This document shows, one piece after another, positions 50,868-59,473 of a stretch of DNA of 64,000 nt; position 1 is the first letter of the stretch; each line of letters begins with the position of its first letter. The stretch is from assembly GCF_004341885.1 (NCBI RefSeq), contig NZ_SLVX01000008.1, positions 187,745 through 251,744 on the forward strand, read 5' to 3'. The position numbers were made by a program, and so were the translations under genes. This DNA is from Shinella granuli. Its GTDB lineage: Bacteria > Pseudomonadota > Alphaproteobacteria > Rhizobiales > Rhizobiaceae. The notes under the pieces are model-generated. The model did no database searches. It saw nothing but the letters and a program-made list of their open reading frames with translations, and was not told where the DNA came from.

Positions 50868-51290
50868 ATGCTGTATTCTGAAAAAATGACAAGTACAGAC
50901 AAAAAAGTAAGGTACTTACCTAAAAGTGAGCAAGGCGCGTATACGCGTGAGACCGCGGCCGCAGGCGTCGAACAGGCGCTGAAGCTGCTTGAGGGACGCT
51001 GGAAGCTGGTGATACTTTTCCATCTGTTCGGCGGCCATGTGATGCGCTTCTCCGATCTCGAACGAGCAATTCCCGCGGTCTCGCAGAAGATGCTGATCCA
51101 GCAGTTGCGACAGATGGAGAAGGACGGAATCGTCCGCCGCATCGTCCATCACCAGGTTCCGCCGAAGGTCGAGTATGCGCTGACGGATTGGGGCCAGGCG
51201 CTGTGTCCGGCGCTAGATGCACTGCTTACATGGGCCGCCGACCGTCCCCCCTTGGAGACCTCCGCCGCCACAGACGAAACGGCGCAATAG
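50868..51290 (+). CDS. HxlR-family transcriptional regulator
   Basis: A 140-residue winged-helix HxlR regulator: ALKLLEGRWKLVILFHLFGGHVMRFSDLERAIPAVSQKMLIQQLRQMEKDGIVRR and PPKVEYALTDWG are the family core. ATG 50868 has AAGGA five bases upstream, whereas ATG 50886 has none. The unusually AT-rich first 17 codons contain an inverted repeat (GTAAG-GTA-CTTAC, 50907-50919) that could be its own operator. Such regulators commonly sense aldehydes or quinones and control the divergent reductase. Confidence 0.88.
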   Translation: MLYSEKMTSTDKKVRYLPKSEQGAYTRETAAAGVEQALKLLEGRWKLVILFHLFGGHVMRFSDLERAIPAVSQKMLIQQLRQMEKDGIVRRIVHHQVPPKVEYALTDWGQALCPALDALLTWAADRPPLETSAATDETAQ

Positions 51291-51737
51291 TCGTCGAGAC
51301 GTCATGAGCCGTCTCCGGGGCGGAGCGCTGCTCCCGCCTCGATCATGTGAACATGGTTTTGAACCTCTGTCCGCTGACGGCCGGCGACATGCTGGCCGCA
51401 TGGCTCAGGGCAAACAGCGTCTCCGTCGTGCTGCTCGATGCCGCGCCCGGGCCAGCGCTCGCAAGCGCGTTGCGGGGCGGCGGGAAGGCCGTCTCACTTC
51501 TCTCGTTCAAACAGCCGAACCAGACCTCACCCTCAATCGGCGGCAAGCCCCTCCCAGACGCTACAGTTTCCGCCCGGTTCATCTCAGGGCATAATTTTCT
51601 ACTATTTATATAGAAAAAGAACGACCTGTCTTTCTCAGGGGCGCGCCGCTCCGTACGTTCTAGGCATGCCACGACCGGATAGCAGGACGCTTCTCGAGTT
51701 CGGGCGTCCAACCAGGCTCAAACAGCAGGAACCGATC
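51291..51737. promoter_or_regulatory. Promoter region of the metal-chelate operon
   Basis: These 447 bases precede the first ABC binding-protein gene. A weak 88-codon plus-strand frame (51347-51613) has no recognisable domain or SD and was not called. The last 130 bases hold an AT-rich patch and the TetR-type site at 51618-51635. Confidence 0.5.
51618..51659 (+). promoter_or_regulatory. TetR-type operator and promoter (site A)
   Basis: Palindrome AGAACGAC-CT-GTCTTTCT (51618-51635), with 8-bp arms differing at one position. Its right arm runs into TTTCTC (51631-51636), 17 bases before TACGTT (51654-51659). Two further copies with the same spacing lie at 59474 and 60377. The start site would be near 51666, about 70 bases before the binding-protein ATG. 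Confidence 0.65.
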
Positions 51738-52844
51738 ATGTCTCGTGCAGTCTTGAAATCCCGCCGCACCGCCGGAATAGGCGCAGCGTTTCTCCTGTCG
51801 GCCGCACTTGCCGTCGGCTTCTCGGCCCCCGCCAAGGCGGAGGATCGGCAGACGGTGACGATCACAGACGAACTCGGCCGCGAGGTGACGTTGCCCGTGC
51901 CGGTGAAGGCGGTCTATCCGGATCTCTGGTATCAGACGGAGATCGTCCGGGCGATCGGCGCCGGCAAGACGATCGTCGCCGTAGACCAGACCGCCGATCC
52001 GCGCAAGAACACCGCAAACAAGGACTATTTCTCGGAGTTCGCCGACGTACCGGATGCCGGCCATTTCGACGGCCCGAACTGGGAGACGATCGCGACCTCG
52101 GGCGCCGAGGTGTTCTTCGCGCGCCGCAACTCGCCCTGGCAGGATGCCGAGGAGAAGCTGAAGCCGTTCGGCATAGAGGTCGTGGTCGTCAGCACCTGGG
52201 ATCCGAAGGTGCTGCGGGCGCAGCTGCCGAACATCGGCAAGATCTTCGGCGCGGAAAAGGGCGCTGCCGACCTCGCGCAGCTTTACGACGACATCGAAAA
52301 GGTCCTGACCGAGAAGCTGAAGGGTGTCGAGCCGAAGACGGTCTACTTCGAGAACAACGCCGATTTCGTCACGTCCCTTCCCGGCTCCGGCTGGCACGAC
52401 ACGATCGTCCTCGGCGGCGGCCAGAACATCTTCGGCGACATCAAGATCGCCAACACCGGGAGCGCGTCCGTCCATACCTATACGGTCGACCCCGTCGAAA
52501 TCATCAACCGCAATCCCGACGTGATCATCCACAACGGTGTTGACGGCCTGGCCTCCGGCTACGAGCCCTGGGACCAGAAGCAGCTCGCCGATCAGTCCGA
52601 CCGCATTGCCGGCCGCGCCGGCTGGAGCGCGATCAAGGCCGTTCAGGACAAGAACGTCTTCGTCTTCAGCAACTTCTTCTTTTCCGCGCTGGGCAAGCAG
52701 GTCGGCGCCCTTGCGGTCGCCAAATGGCTCTATCCCGACCGCCTGGCCGATGTCGATGTCGACGCCTACTTCGCCCGCTGGCTCGAAGCGCAGGGCGTGA
52801 AGCCGCGGCCGGTTTCCGACTACGCCTACAAGCTCGGCGGTTGA
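51738..52844 (+). CDS. Periplasmic binding protein of a metal-chelate (siderophore/B12-type) ABC importer
   Basis: A 368-residue class III (helical backbone) binding protein like FecB/BtuF. Signal peptide about residues 1-34 (ending APAKA). VTITDELGREVTLPVPVKAVYPDLWYQTEIVRAIGAGKTIVAVDQ is the typical N-terminal start, then WETIATSGAEVFFA and NPDVIIHNGVDG. It has an unusually aromatic- and asparagine-rich middle. ATG 51738 follows CAGGAACCGATC. First gene of the operon; ligand probably a metal-organic complex. Confidence 0.9.
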   Translation: MSRAVLKSRRTAGIGAAFLLSAALAVGFSAPAKAEDRQTVTITDELGREVTLPVPVKAVYPDLWYQTEIVRAIGAGKTIVAVDQTADPRKNTANKDYFSEFADVPDAGHFDGPNWETIATSGAEVFFARRNSPWQDAEEKLKPFGIEVVVVSTWDPKVLRAQLPNIGKIFGAEKGAADLAQLYDDIEKVLTEKLKGVEPKTVYFENNADFVTSLPGSGWHDTIVLGGGQNIFGDIKIANTGSASVHTYTVDPVEIINRNPDVIIHNGVDGLASGYEPWDQKQLADQSDRIAGRAGWSAIKAVQDKNVFVFSNFFFSALGKQVGALAVAKWLYPDRLADVDVDAYFARWLEAQGVKPRPVSDYAYKLGG

Positions 52845-52896
52845 GCCCCCCCTTCGCCGACGCACCGCAGCGCGCAACCGATTAGCGAGGATTGCA

Positions 52897-54012
52897 ATGA
52901 GTTCCATCGAGACAGGCCCCGATCTGGCCGGCGCTCCCGGCCGGGGCCGGGGTGCCGGGAAATCCCGGCGCTCCCGTGACCGCTATGCGTTCCAGAACGC
53001 CGCGATCGCTTTCGGACTGGTCGCAGTGCTGGTCACCGCGGTCATCGGGATCCAGATCGGCACGTCGGGGGCAACGCTCGGCGACGTCTTGCAGACGTTC
53101 TGGGCGAAGGTGACGGGCGCCGTGCCCGCGGACCGCGCAACGCTCCAGATCCAGACCGTCATCTGGGAACTGCGCGTGCCGCGCATCATGCTGGCTATCC
53201 TCGGCGGCGCCGCGCTGGCGGTCGCAGGCACGCTCTTCCAGGGGCTCTTGCGCAATCCGCTCGTGAGCCCCTATACGCTCGGCATCGCACCGGCGGCGGC
53301 CTTCGGTGCATCGCTCGCGATCGTCCTGTTCGGGGCGACCGCCGGCAGCGCCGCGCTCTCGCTCGTGTTCGGCGCCCTGCTGTTTTCCTTCCTCAACACC
53401 GCATTGGTGCTGTCGCTGGCCTCGACGCGGAACCTCAATCCCACCTCGCTCATCCTCGTCGGCATCGCCCTGTCGCAATTGTTCGGCGCTCTCACGGCCT
53501 GCATCCAATACTTCGCCGAGGATGAGATCCTCGCCGCCATCGTCCGCTGGACCTGGGGCTCGGTCAACAATTCCGCCTGGTATCAGGTGCTGGTGCTGTT
53601 CGCCCTGCTCGGCATCGCCTTCCCCTACATCCGCTACCGCAGCGGCGCCCTCAACGCCATTGCCTTTGCCGGCGACGATTCCGCCAAGAGCCTCGGCGTC
53701 GCGGTCTCCCGGGTGCGGCTGGAAACCATCGCCATCGCCGCCACACTGACCGCCGTCACCATCGCCTTTACCGGCATCATTGGCTTCGTCGGTCTGGTCG
53801 CGCCCCATATCGCGCGGCTGGTGGTCGGTTCCAACCACCGCTTCCTCACGACCTTCTCGGCCATCATCGGCGCGCTCTTGCTCGTCGTCTCCGATGCCGT
53901 CGGCAGGCTCGTCATTTCGCCGGGCGTCATTCCGGTCGGCATCATCGATGCCTTGGTCGGCGCGCCCATCTTCCTCTACCTCATCCTCACTCGGCAAAAG
54001 GCGATCGAATGA
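52897..54012 (+). CDS. FecCD-family ABC permease
   Basis: A 371-residue permease with about ten transmembrane segments and the FecCD hallmarks RVPRIMLAILGGAALAVAGTLFQGLLRNPLVSPYTLGI and GFVGLVAPHIARLVVGSNHR, ending PVGIIDALVGAPIFLYLIL. A 45-residue basic N-terminal extension (RGRGAGKSRRSRDR) precedes the first helix. A single permease gene implies a homodimer. Overlaps the ATPase by 4 bases. Confidence 0.93.
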   Translation: MSSIETGPDLAGAPGRGRGAGKSRRSRDRYAFQNAAIAFGLVAVLVTAVIGIQIGTSGATLGDVLQTFWAKVTGAVPADRATLQIQTVIWELRVPRIMLAILGGAALAVAGTLFQGLLRNPLVSPYTLGIAPAAAFGASLAIVLFGATAGSAALSLVFGALLFSFLNTALVLSLASTRNLNPTSLILVGIALSQLFGALTACIQYFAEDEILAAIVRWTWGSVNNSAWYQVLVLFALLGIAFPYIRYRSGALNAIAFAGDDSAKSLGVAVSRVRLETIAIAATLTAVTIAFTGIIGFVGLVAPHIARLVVGSNHRFLTTFSAIIGALLLVVSDAVGRLVISPGVIPVGIIDALVGAPIFLYLILTRQKAIE

Positions 54013-54860
54013 CCCTCAGGATTGACTCCCTCGTCGTTGGCTACGGAAAGAGAGAGGTCGTCAAAGGCGCGACCCTCCAGGTCAGGAAAGGCGAACTGGT
54101 GGGGCTGCTCGGCTCCAACGGCTCCGGAAAATCCACCCTGATCAAGACCATTGCCGGCATCAACCGCCATACGCGCGGCTCGATCACCTGGAATGGCGGA
54201 ACGGACCTCGCGGCGCTGCCGCGGCGGGAACTGGCGAAAATCGTCGCCTATGTGCCCCAGTCCATCGGCCTTTCCTTCGCCCTCGACATCAAGGAGGCGG
54301 TCCTCCTGGGGCGCACCCCCTATTTCGGCACCCGCCCGCGGGACGACGACTGGGATCATGTGGAAGCGGCGATGCGCCTGCTCGGCCTCGACGAACTCGG
54401 CGACCGCGCCGTGACCGAACTCTCGGGCGGCCAGGGCCAGCGCGTGCTGATCGCCCGCGCCCTGGCGCAGGATCCGGAAATCCTGCTGCTCGACGAGCCG
54501 ACCAGCGCCCTCGACATCCGCTACCAGTGGCAGACGCTGAGCGTCGCGCGGGCGGTCACGCGGAAGAACAACGTCGCCGGCGTGATCGCCATCCACGACC
54601 TGAACCAGGCGGCCCGCTTCACCGACCGCGTCGTGTTCCTGCATGACGGCGAGGTCATCGCCGACGGTCCGCCGGCCGACGTCTATTCGCCGGAACTGAT
54701 CAAGCGGGTCTACGGCGTCGATGTCGAGCTCTCCGCCTACAAGGGCTTCGTTCAGGTCCATCCGCTTTCGGAGCACGCCGAGCACCATCACCGGCCGGCG
54801 CCGTTCGCCCCGGCCTTCACGCCGCGGCCCGCCGAAGGACGGCTGGAACTCCAGGCCTGA
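54009..54860 (+). CDS. Metal-chelate ABC transporter ATPase with His-rich tail
   Basis: A 283-residue FecE/BtuD-type ATPase: Walker A GSNGSGKS (35-42), LSGGQGQRVLIARAL, Walker [14 protein letters not shown] and AIHDLNQAARF. The last 35 residues extend past the usual end and are histidine-rich (His251, 256, 259, 260, 261 in HPLSEHAEHHHR), possibly metal-sensing. ATG 54009 overlaps the permease stop. It completes an importer of the iron/cobalamin superfamily. Confidence 0.93.
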   Translation: MTLRIDSLVVGYGKREVVKGATLQVRKGELVGLLGSNGSGKSTLIKTIAGINRHTRGSITWNGGTDLAALPRRELAKIVAYVPQSIGLSFALDIKEAVLLGRTPYFGTRPRDDDWDHVEAAMRLLGLDELGDRAVTELSGGQGQRVLIARALAQDPEILLLDEPTSALDIRYQWQTLSVARAVTRKNNVAGVIAIHDLNQAARFTDRVVFLHDGEVIADGPPADVYSPELIKRVYGVDVELSAYKGFVQVHPLSEHAEHHHRPAPFAPAFTPRPAEGRLELQA

Positions 54861-54891
54861 AGACCGCCACCATTTCTTGAGGACGACCGCC

Positions 54892-56211
54892 ATGACGAAC
54901 AAATGGGGAGGCCGCACAAGCGAGCGCGGCCAGGGATTGGTCCTGGGCCTGCTCCTGGGCGGGACCGGACAGACGAAGAAGCCCGGAAGGGACGGGCCGA
55001 CCGACAACCTGCTCGACATCGACGCCTATATCGAGCAGGCCCGGCAGGCCGAGCGCGGCAAGATCCACACGATCTTCCTCGCCGACGCCCTCGTCACCAG
55101 CGAGACGGCGCCGAAGCCCGGACTGGAGCCCGTCACCCTGCTGAGCGCCCTTGCCGCCCGCACGTCGCGGATCGGCCTCATCGGCTCCATCTCGACCTCG
55201 TTCACCGAGCCCTACAACCTTGCCCGCCAGGTCCTCTCGCTCGATCACATCTCGGGCGGACGGGCGGGCTGGAACCTCGTCACCTCCTCGGCCGGCGAGA
55301 AGAACTTCGGCAAGCCGCTGCCCGCCCATGACGACCGCTATGCCATCGCGGAGGAGTTCGCCGGCGTCGTCCAGGCGCTCTGGGAGAGCTGGGAGCGCGA
55401 CGCCGTGACCTATGACGACAGCGGGCGGCAGCGTGTCGATGCCAGGAAGGTCCACCGGATCGACTGGAGCAGCCGGCATTTCTCCGTTCAGGGTCCGCTC
55501 AACGTCTCGCGCAGCCCGCAGGACAAGCCGATCCTCGCCCAGGCCGGCTCGTCGGCCGAGGGACGCCAGCTCGGCGCGCGGATCGCGGACGTCATCTTCA
55601 CGACCGGCCTGACCGAAACCGAGCCGTCCATCGAGATCTACCGGGATTTCAAGCAGCGCGCGTCGGCTTTCGGCCGCTCGCCGGATGCCATCAAGATCCT
55701 GCCGGGCGTGGCCCCGGTCATCGGCTCGACGGACGAGGAGGCCAGGCGCTTCTGGCGAAATGTCATCGACGACATCGATTTCGAGGAAGGGCGCAAATCG
55801 CTCGCCAGCCAGTTCGGCGGCGTGGACTTCGAGGGGATCGACCTCGATGCGCCGATCCCCGTCGCCGAACTGCCCCAGACGGCGAAGGTGGAGGGCCGGC
55901 GGTCCCGGTTCGGCGTCTTCCGCGACCTGATCGAAAGCGGGAAGGTGCGCACGGTGCGCGATCTCATCATCTATCATTCCAGCGGCGCCGGGCACTGGTT
56001 CCCGATCGGCTCCGTGGAAAACATCGCCGATCAGTTGCAGGACCGCTACGAGCGCGGCGCAACCGACGGCTTCAACTTCCTCGCCTTCACGCTGAAATAC
56101 GAGCTCGGCCTCAGCGCGCTGACGGAACATCTCATTCCGGAACTCCAGCGCCGCGGCATCTTCCACCACGACTACCAGCACGAAACCCTGAGACAGAACC
56201 TCGGGGTCTGA
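54892..56211 (+). CDS. FMN-dependent monooxygenase of the NtaA/SnaA/DszA (luciferase-like) family
   Basis: A 439-residue luciferase-like monooxygenase, the flavin-using component of a two-component system. Features include GLLLGGTGQ near the N-terminus, HTIFLADALVTS, PVTLLSALAARTSRIGLIGSISTSFTEPYNLARQVLSLDHISGGRAGWNLVTSS and PILAQAGSSAEGRQLGA. The family includes nitrilotriacetate, EDTA, pristinamycin and dibenzothiophene sulfone monooxygenases. Its place directly after a metal-chelate importer favours an aminopolycarboxylate- or chelator-type substrate. No flavin reductase is encoded in the window, so FMNH2 must come from elsewhere. Confidence 0.9.
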   Translation: MTNKWGGRTSERGQGLVLGLLLGGTGQTKKPGRDGPTDNLLDIDAYIEQARQAERGKIHTIFLADALVTSETAPKPGLEPVTLLSALAARTSRIGLIGSISTSFTEPYNLARQVLSLDHISGGRAGWNLVTSSAGEKNFGKPLPAHDDRYAIAEEFAGVVQALWESWERDAVTYDDSGRQRVDARKVHRIDWSSRHFSVQGPLNVSRSPQDKPILAQAGSSAEGRQLGARIADVIFTTGLTETEPSIEIYRDFKQRASAFGRSPDAIKILPGVAPVIGSTDEEARRFWRNVIDDIDFEEGRKSLASQFGGVDFEGIDLDAPIPVAELPQTAKVEGRRSRFGVFRDLIESGKVRTVRDLIIYHSSGAGHWFPIGSVENIADQLQDRYERGATDGFNFLAFTLKYELGLSALTEHLIPELQRRGIFHHDYQHETLRQNLGV

Positions 56212-56263
56212 GCCGGCGCCGCTGCCCCGGCAGCAGCCGTCGCGTAACGGAGACAAGAAAGCG

Positions 56264-57292
56264 ATGACCCGATATATCATCATCGGCGCGGGCGCCGTCG
56301 GCGCAAGCCTTGCGGCACAGTTCGAGCTTTCCGGCGTGGACTATGCGCTCGTCGGCAGAGGCGCCCAGATCCGCCATATCCTTGAGCATGGCCTCACCTA
56401 TCGGCGTCCCTCCGGCACGCGCCAGCTCCGCCTGAAGGCCTCCGATACGGCGAGCCCGCCGCCCCTGCGCCGGGACGACATATTGCTCCTCACGGTCAAG
56501 GCACAGGATGCCGGGGGCGCCGTTTCCGATTGGGCCTGGCGTCCCCTCGACGGCACCGATGGCGAGACGGCGTCGAGCCTGCCGATCGTGACGTTCCAGA
56601 ACGGGCTTGCCACGGAATCCATAGCGCTGCGTCGCTTCGCCAATGTCTACGGCGCCAGTATCCTCACCCCTGCCCGCTTTACCGAGACGGGCACGGTGGT
56701 CGTCGGCGGTCATCCGCAGGTCGCCGTCGTCACCGTCGGGCGCTACCCGCGTGGCACGGACGATATTGCCGCCCAGGTCGTCGCCGACCTCGCACGGTCC
56801 GAATACATCGCCGAGACCACTTCGGATATCCGCCGCTGGAAGGCAGCCAAATTGCTCCACAATGTGCGCAATGTGCTCGAACTGTTCGATGGCGCAAACG
56901 AGGAGCAGGCCCTGGTGTCCGAGGCTCTTGTCGAGGAAGCGCGCAAAGCGCTGACTGCTGCGGGCTACAGCCTGGCTTCCCCCTCGGAACGCACGATCAG
57001 CATTGCCCATTGGGTAACGGCTGAAAACAGCGGCATCGAACCGGGACAGCAATCGACCTGGCAAAGCTTCAGGCGCGGCGCATCGAGCGAGGTCGACTAT
57101 CTCAATGGCGAGATCGTTCTGCTCGGGCGTCTTTCCGGCATCGCGACGCCCTATAACGAGGCTGCCCAGCAGCTTGCCGGCCGTGCCGCCGGGCAACCTG
57201 CCTTCGAGAGATTGCTGCCGCTGGAAAGGCTTCAGGCACATGCGAAGACCATCTCCGATGCAACGGGCGTCACCGCGCCGCATGCTGCCTGA
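56264..57292 (+). CDS. Ketopantoate reductase-family (PanE/ApbA) oxidoreductase
   Basis: A 342-residue NADPH-dependent dehydrogenase of the ApbA/PanE fold. The N-terminal Rossmann motif IIGAGAVGASLAAQFELSG (5-23) is followed by LTVKAQD, the NG motif TFQNGLATE and the C-terminal helical domain with WKAAKLLHNVRN and SSEVDYLNGEIVLLGRLSGIATPYN. The E-V-D-Y-LNG-E segment is characteristic. True pantothenate synthesis is unlikely in this catabolic context; reduction of a 2-oxo acid made by the cluster is a reasonable guess. It lies 52 bases after the monooxygenase gene. Confidence 0.85.
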   Translation: MTRYIIIGAGAVGASLAAQFELSGVDYALVGRGAQIRHILEHGLTYRRPSGTRQLRLKASDTASPPPLRRDDILLLTVKAQDAGGAVSDWAWRPLDGTDGETASSLPIVTFQNGLATESIALRRFANVYGASILTPARFTETGTVVVGGHPQVAVVTVGRYPRGTDDIAAQVVADLARSEYIAETTSDIRRWKAAKLLHNVRNVLELFDGANEEQALVSEALVEEARKALTAAGYSLASPSERTISIAHWVTAENSGIEPGQQSTWQSFRRGASSEVDYLNGEIVLLGRLSGIATPYNEAAQQLAGRAAGQPAFERLLPLERLQAHAKTISDATGVTAPHAA

Positions 57293-57312
57293 AGGCGGCA
57301 GCGGCCACCACC

Positions 57313-57381
57313 GTTGCGCGCGATTGTGCGCTTGCCGTCTTCGACCTTGCCCCTGGCAAGTACCAACCTGCAAAGAGATGA
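57313..57381 (+). pseudogene. 3' fragment of a TetR-family gene
   Basis: One frame reads VARDCALAVFDLAPGKYQPA, then KR and stop. The first 11 residues are identical to VARDCALAVFD near the end of the TetR protein at 59590 (60097-60129). The two 33-base stretches differ at four positions, all synonymous third codon positions, so they are homologous coding sequence, not chance. The rest of the gene is absent. It marks the former 3' end of a second tetR next to the isomerase gene. Confidence 0.7.
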
Positions 57382-57385
57382 CACA

Positions 57386-57988
57386 ATGACCCGCAGCATC
57401 GACTACTTCTTCGGCATCGGATCTCCGTGGGCCTATATCGGTCTCGACCCGTTTCTCGACCTCGCCCGGCGCTTCGGCGCAGAGGTCCGGCCCTATCTCA
57501 TCCCGCTCATCGTCGAAAATGGCGGCATCTATTCACGCGACCGGCCGGATGCCCGCCGCGCCTATTGGCTGAAGGACCTTCAGCGCTGGGCGGCGCTGCG
57601 CGGCAAGGTCGTCGATTTCTCCAACCGGGCCGGACTTTCCGATCCGACACCGGCGGGTTTTCTCATTCTGGCCGCCCAGCTTGAGGGCGCGGACTGGATT
57701 GGCCTGACGCGAGCCTTGCAGGCGCCCTATTGGAGCCGCAAGGCCGATATCGGCGATATCGCGGTGCGCCGGCCGATCATCCAGGCCGCGGGGTTCGATG
57801 CGGACGCTCTGGAGACCCGGGCGGCGCAGGACGATGTCGCCGCCCTCTGGCAGTCGAACCGCGAGTTTGCAAAGGAGGCGGGTGTTTTCGGCCTGCCGAC
57901 CTTCCGCTACCAGGGCGAACTCTATTGGGGCCAGGACAGCCTGCCCTTCCTGGAACGCCACCTCGAAGGCGCACGGCTCATCGCCTGA
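57386..57988 (+). CDS. 2-hydroxychromene-2-carboxylate isomerase-family (DsbA-like) protein
   Basis: A 200-residue DsbA/kappa-GST-fold protein: SIDYFFGIGSPWAYIGLDPFLDLARRFGAEVRPYLIPL at the N-terminus and AKEAGVFGLPTFRYQGELYWGQDSLPFLERHL at the C-terminus, with the cis-Pro GLPTF. The CxxC cysteine is replaced by serine in GSPWAY, as in glutathione-dependent isomerases. Known members isomerise naphthalene-pathway intermediates, but homologues are widespread in other pathways. ATG 57386 follows a weak AGAGATGA. Confidence 0.87.
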   Translation: MTRSIDYFFGIGSPWAYIGLDPFLDLARRFGAEVRPYLIPLIVENGGIYSRDRPDARRAYWLKDLQRWAALRGKVVDFSNRAGLSDPTPAGFLILAAQLEGADWIGLTRALQAPYWSRKADIGDIAVRRPIIQAAGFDADALETRAAQDDVAALWQSNREFAKEAGVFGLPTFRYQGELYWGQDSLPFLERHLEGARLIA

Positions 57989-58010
57989 CCGGATACCCGT
58001 GGAGACAGAC

Positions 58011-58067
58011 ATGCCCCTTGCACTGCCCGACGCCACCGGTCCCGCGAAGCTGGCCATCGGCATATGA
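58011..58067 (+). CDS. Short upstream ORF coupled to the FAD oxidase gene
   Basis: An 18-codon frame, MPLALPDATGPAKLAIGI, with a strong SD (GGAGACAGAC) directly before its ATG and a stop overlapping the next gene's ATG (ATGA). The oxidase has no SD of its own, so translation through this frame probably drives it. It may be a coupling ORF or the N-terminal stub of a deleted gene. Confidence 0.45.
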   Translation: MPLALPDATGPAKLAIGI

Positions 58068-59443
58068 CCGCACTTCCTCAAGAACTCGTCGGGCAACTGA
58101 AGGCGCGCTTCGCCGAGCGCTTCACGACCAATGCAGCGGTGCTGGAGCAGCACGGCCGCGGTGAATCCCACCATGTGGCGGCCCTGCCGGATGGTGTCGT
58201 CTTCGCCGGGAGCACGCAGGAGGTTGCCGATGTCGTGACGCTTTGCGCGCAACACCGCGTTCCCGTCATTCCCTATGGCGCAGGCACGTCGCTGGAAGGG
58301 CATCTCACGGCCGTAAAGGGCGGCATCTCGCTCGACCTTTCGCATATGACCGAGATCCTGCGCATCAGCCAGGAAGACCTCGACTGCACCGTACAGGCCG
58401 GCGTCACCCGCGAGCAGCTGAACACCTGGCTGCGCGACAAGGGCCTGTTCTTCCCCATCGATCCCGGCGCGAATGCCTCGATCGGCGGCATGGTCTCTAC
58501 CCGTGCTTCCGGCACCAATGCTGTCCGTTACGGCACGATGCGTGAAAACGTGCTGTCCCTGACGGTGGTTCTGCCGAACGGCGAGATCATCCAGACGGGT
58601 GGTCGAGCGCGAAAATCCTCCGCCGGGTATGACCTGACGCGGCTCTTCGTCGGCGCCGAAGGGACGCTTGGCGTCGTCACCGAGGTTACGCTGCGGCTCT
58701 ACGGCATTCCGGAGCACACCGTTGCCGCGCTCTGCTCCTTCCCAAGCGTCCAACAGGCGATCGACACCGCGATCGCCGTCGTGCAGCTTGGCATTCCCGT
58801 CGCGCGCATGGAGTTCATGGACCGCGGGCTGATCGCCGCGGTCAACGCCTATTCGGGCCTGTCCCTGAAGCTGGAGGATACGCTGGCCTTCGAATTCCAC
58901 GGCCCCGTCGGCGCCGTCAAGGAGCAGGTCGCGCTCGTCGCATCGCTGGTGCAGGAAAACGGCGGCAACGACTTCGAATGGGCGACATCGCCCGAGGAGA
59001 GAAACCGGCTGTGGAAGGCACGCCACAGCGCCTTCTACGCCGTCGTTTCGCAGCGACCGAATGCCAGGGGCTGGTCGTCCGACGTCTGCGTTCCGGTTTC
59101 AGAACTCGCCGGCTGCGTCCTGCACACCCGCGAATTGCTGAAGGGCTTTCCCGTCCCGGCCGCCATCCTCGGCCATGTCGGCGACGGCAACTACCACGTC
59201 GTCTTCGCCGTCGATCCTTCGAGCGAAAACGAGCTGGCCGCCGTCGCTGCCATCAACAAGAAGATGGTCGAAAAGGCACTCTCGGTCGGCGGAACGTCGA
59301 CGGGCGAGCACGGCGTCGGCACGGGCAAGATCGCCTATCTCAGACAGGAACACGGCAAGGCCGTGGACCTCATGGCCGTCATCAAACACGCCCTCGATCC
59401 GCTCGGCATCATGAACCCCGGAAAGATCCTGCCGACGGCATGA
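58064..59443 (+). CDS. FAD-linked 2-hydroxy acid oxidase/dehydrogenase (GlcD-like)
   Basis: A 459-residue flavoenzyme of the GlcD/D-lactate dehydrogenase (VAO) family. FAD-binding PCMH domain (about 40-220): VIPYGAGTSLEGHL, GANASIGGMVSTRASGTNAVRYGTMRENVL, RKSSAGYDLTRLFVGAEGTLGVVTE. The C-terminal cap has HVGDGNYHVVFAVDP and GGTSTGEHGVGTGK, ending HALDPLGIMNPGKILP. It oxidises D-lactate, glycolate or similar 2-hydroxy acids. In an NtaA-type pathway, two-carbon glyoxylate/glycolate products would make it useful. Start ATG 58064 overlaps the 18-codon ORF. Confidence 0.92.
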   Translation: MTALPQELVGQLKARFAERFTTNAAVLEQHGRGESHHVAALPDGVVFAGSTQEVADVVTLCAQHRVPVIPYGAGTSLEGHLTAVKGGISLDLSHMTEILRISQEDLDCTVQAGVTREQLNTWLRDKGLFFPIDPGANASIGGMVSTRASGTNAVRYGTMRENVLSLTVVLPNGEIIQTGGRARKSSAGYDLTRLFVGAEGTLGVVTEVTLRLYGIPEHTVAALCSFPSVQQAIDTAIAVVQLGIPVARMEFMDRGLIAAVNAYSGLSLKLEDTLAFEFHGPVGAVKEQVALVASLVQENGGNDFEWATSPEERNRLWKARHSAFYAVVSQRPNARGWSSDVCVPVSELAGCVLHTRELLKGFPVPAAILGHVGDGNYHVVFAVDPSSENELAAVAAINKKMVEKALSVGGTSTGEHGVGTGKIAYLRQEHGKAVDLMAVIKHALDPLGIMNPGKILPTA

Positions 59444-59473
59444 CGACGATCATCCACGGAAAGACTAAAAATA

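Noticed and set aside
51347-51613. 88-codon plus-strand frame upstream of the metal-chelate operon
   Set aside because: No SD, no recognisable domain, and it runs into the AT-rich promoter patch; treated as non-coding.
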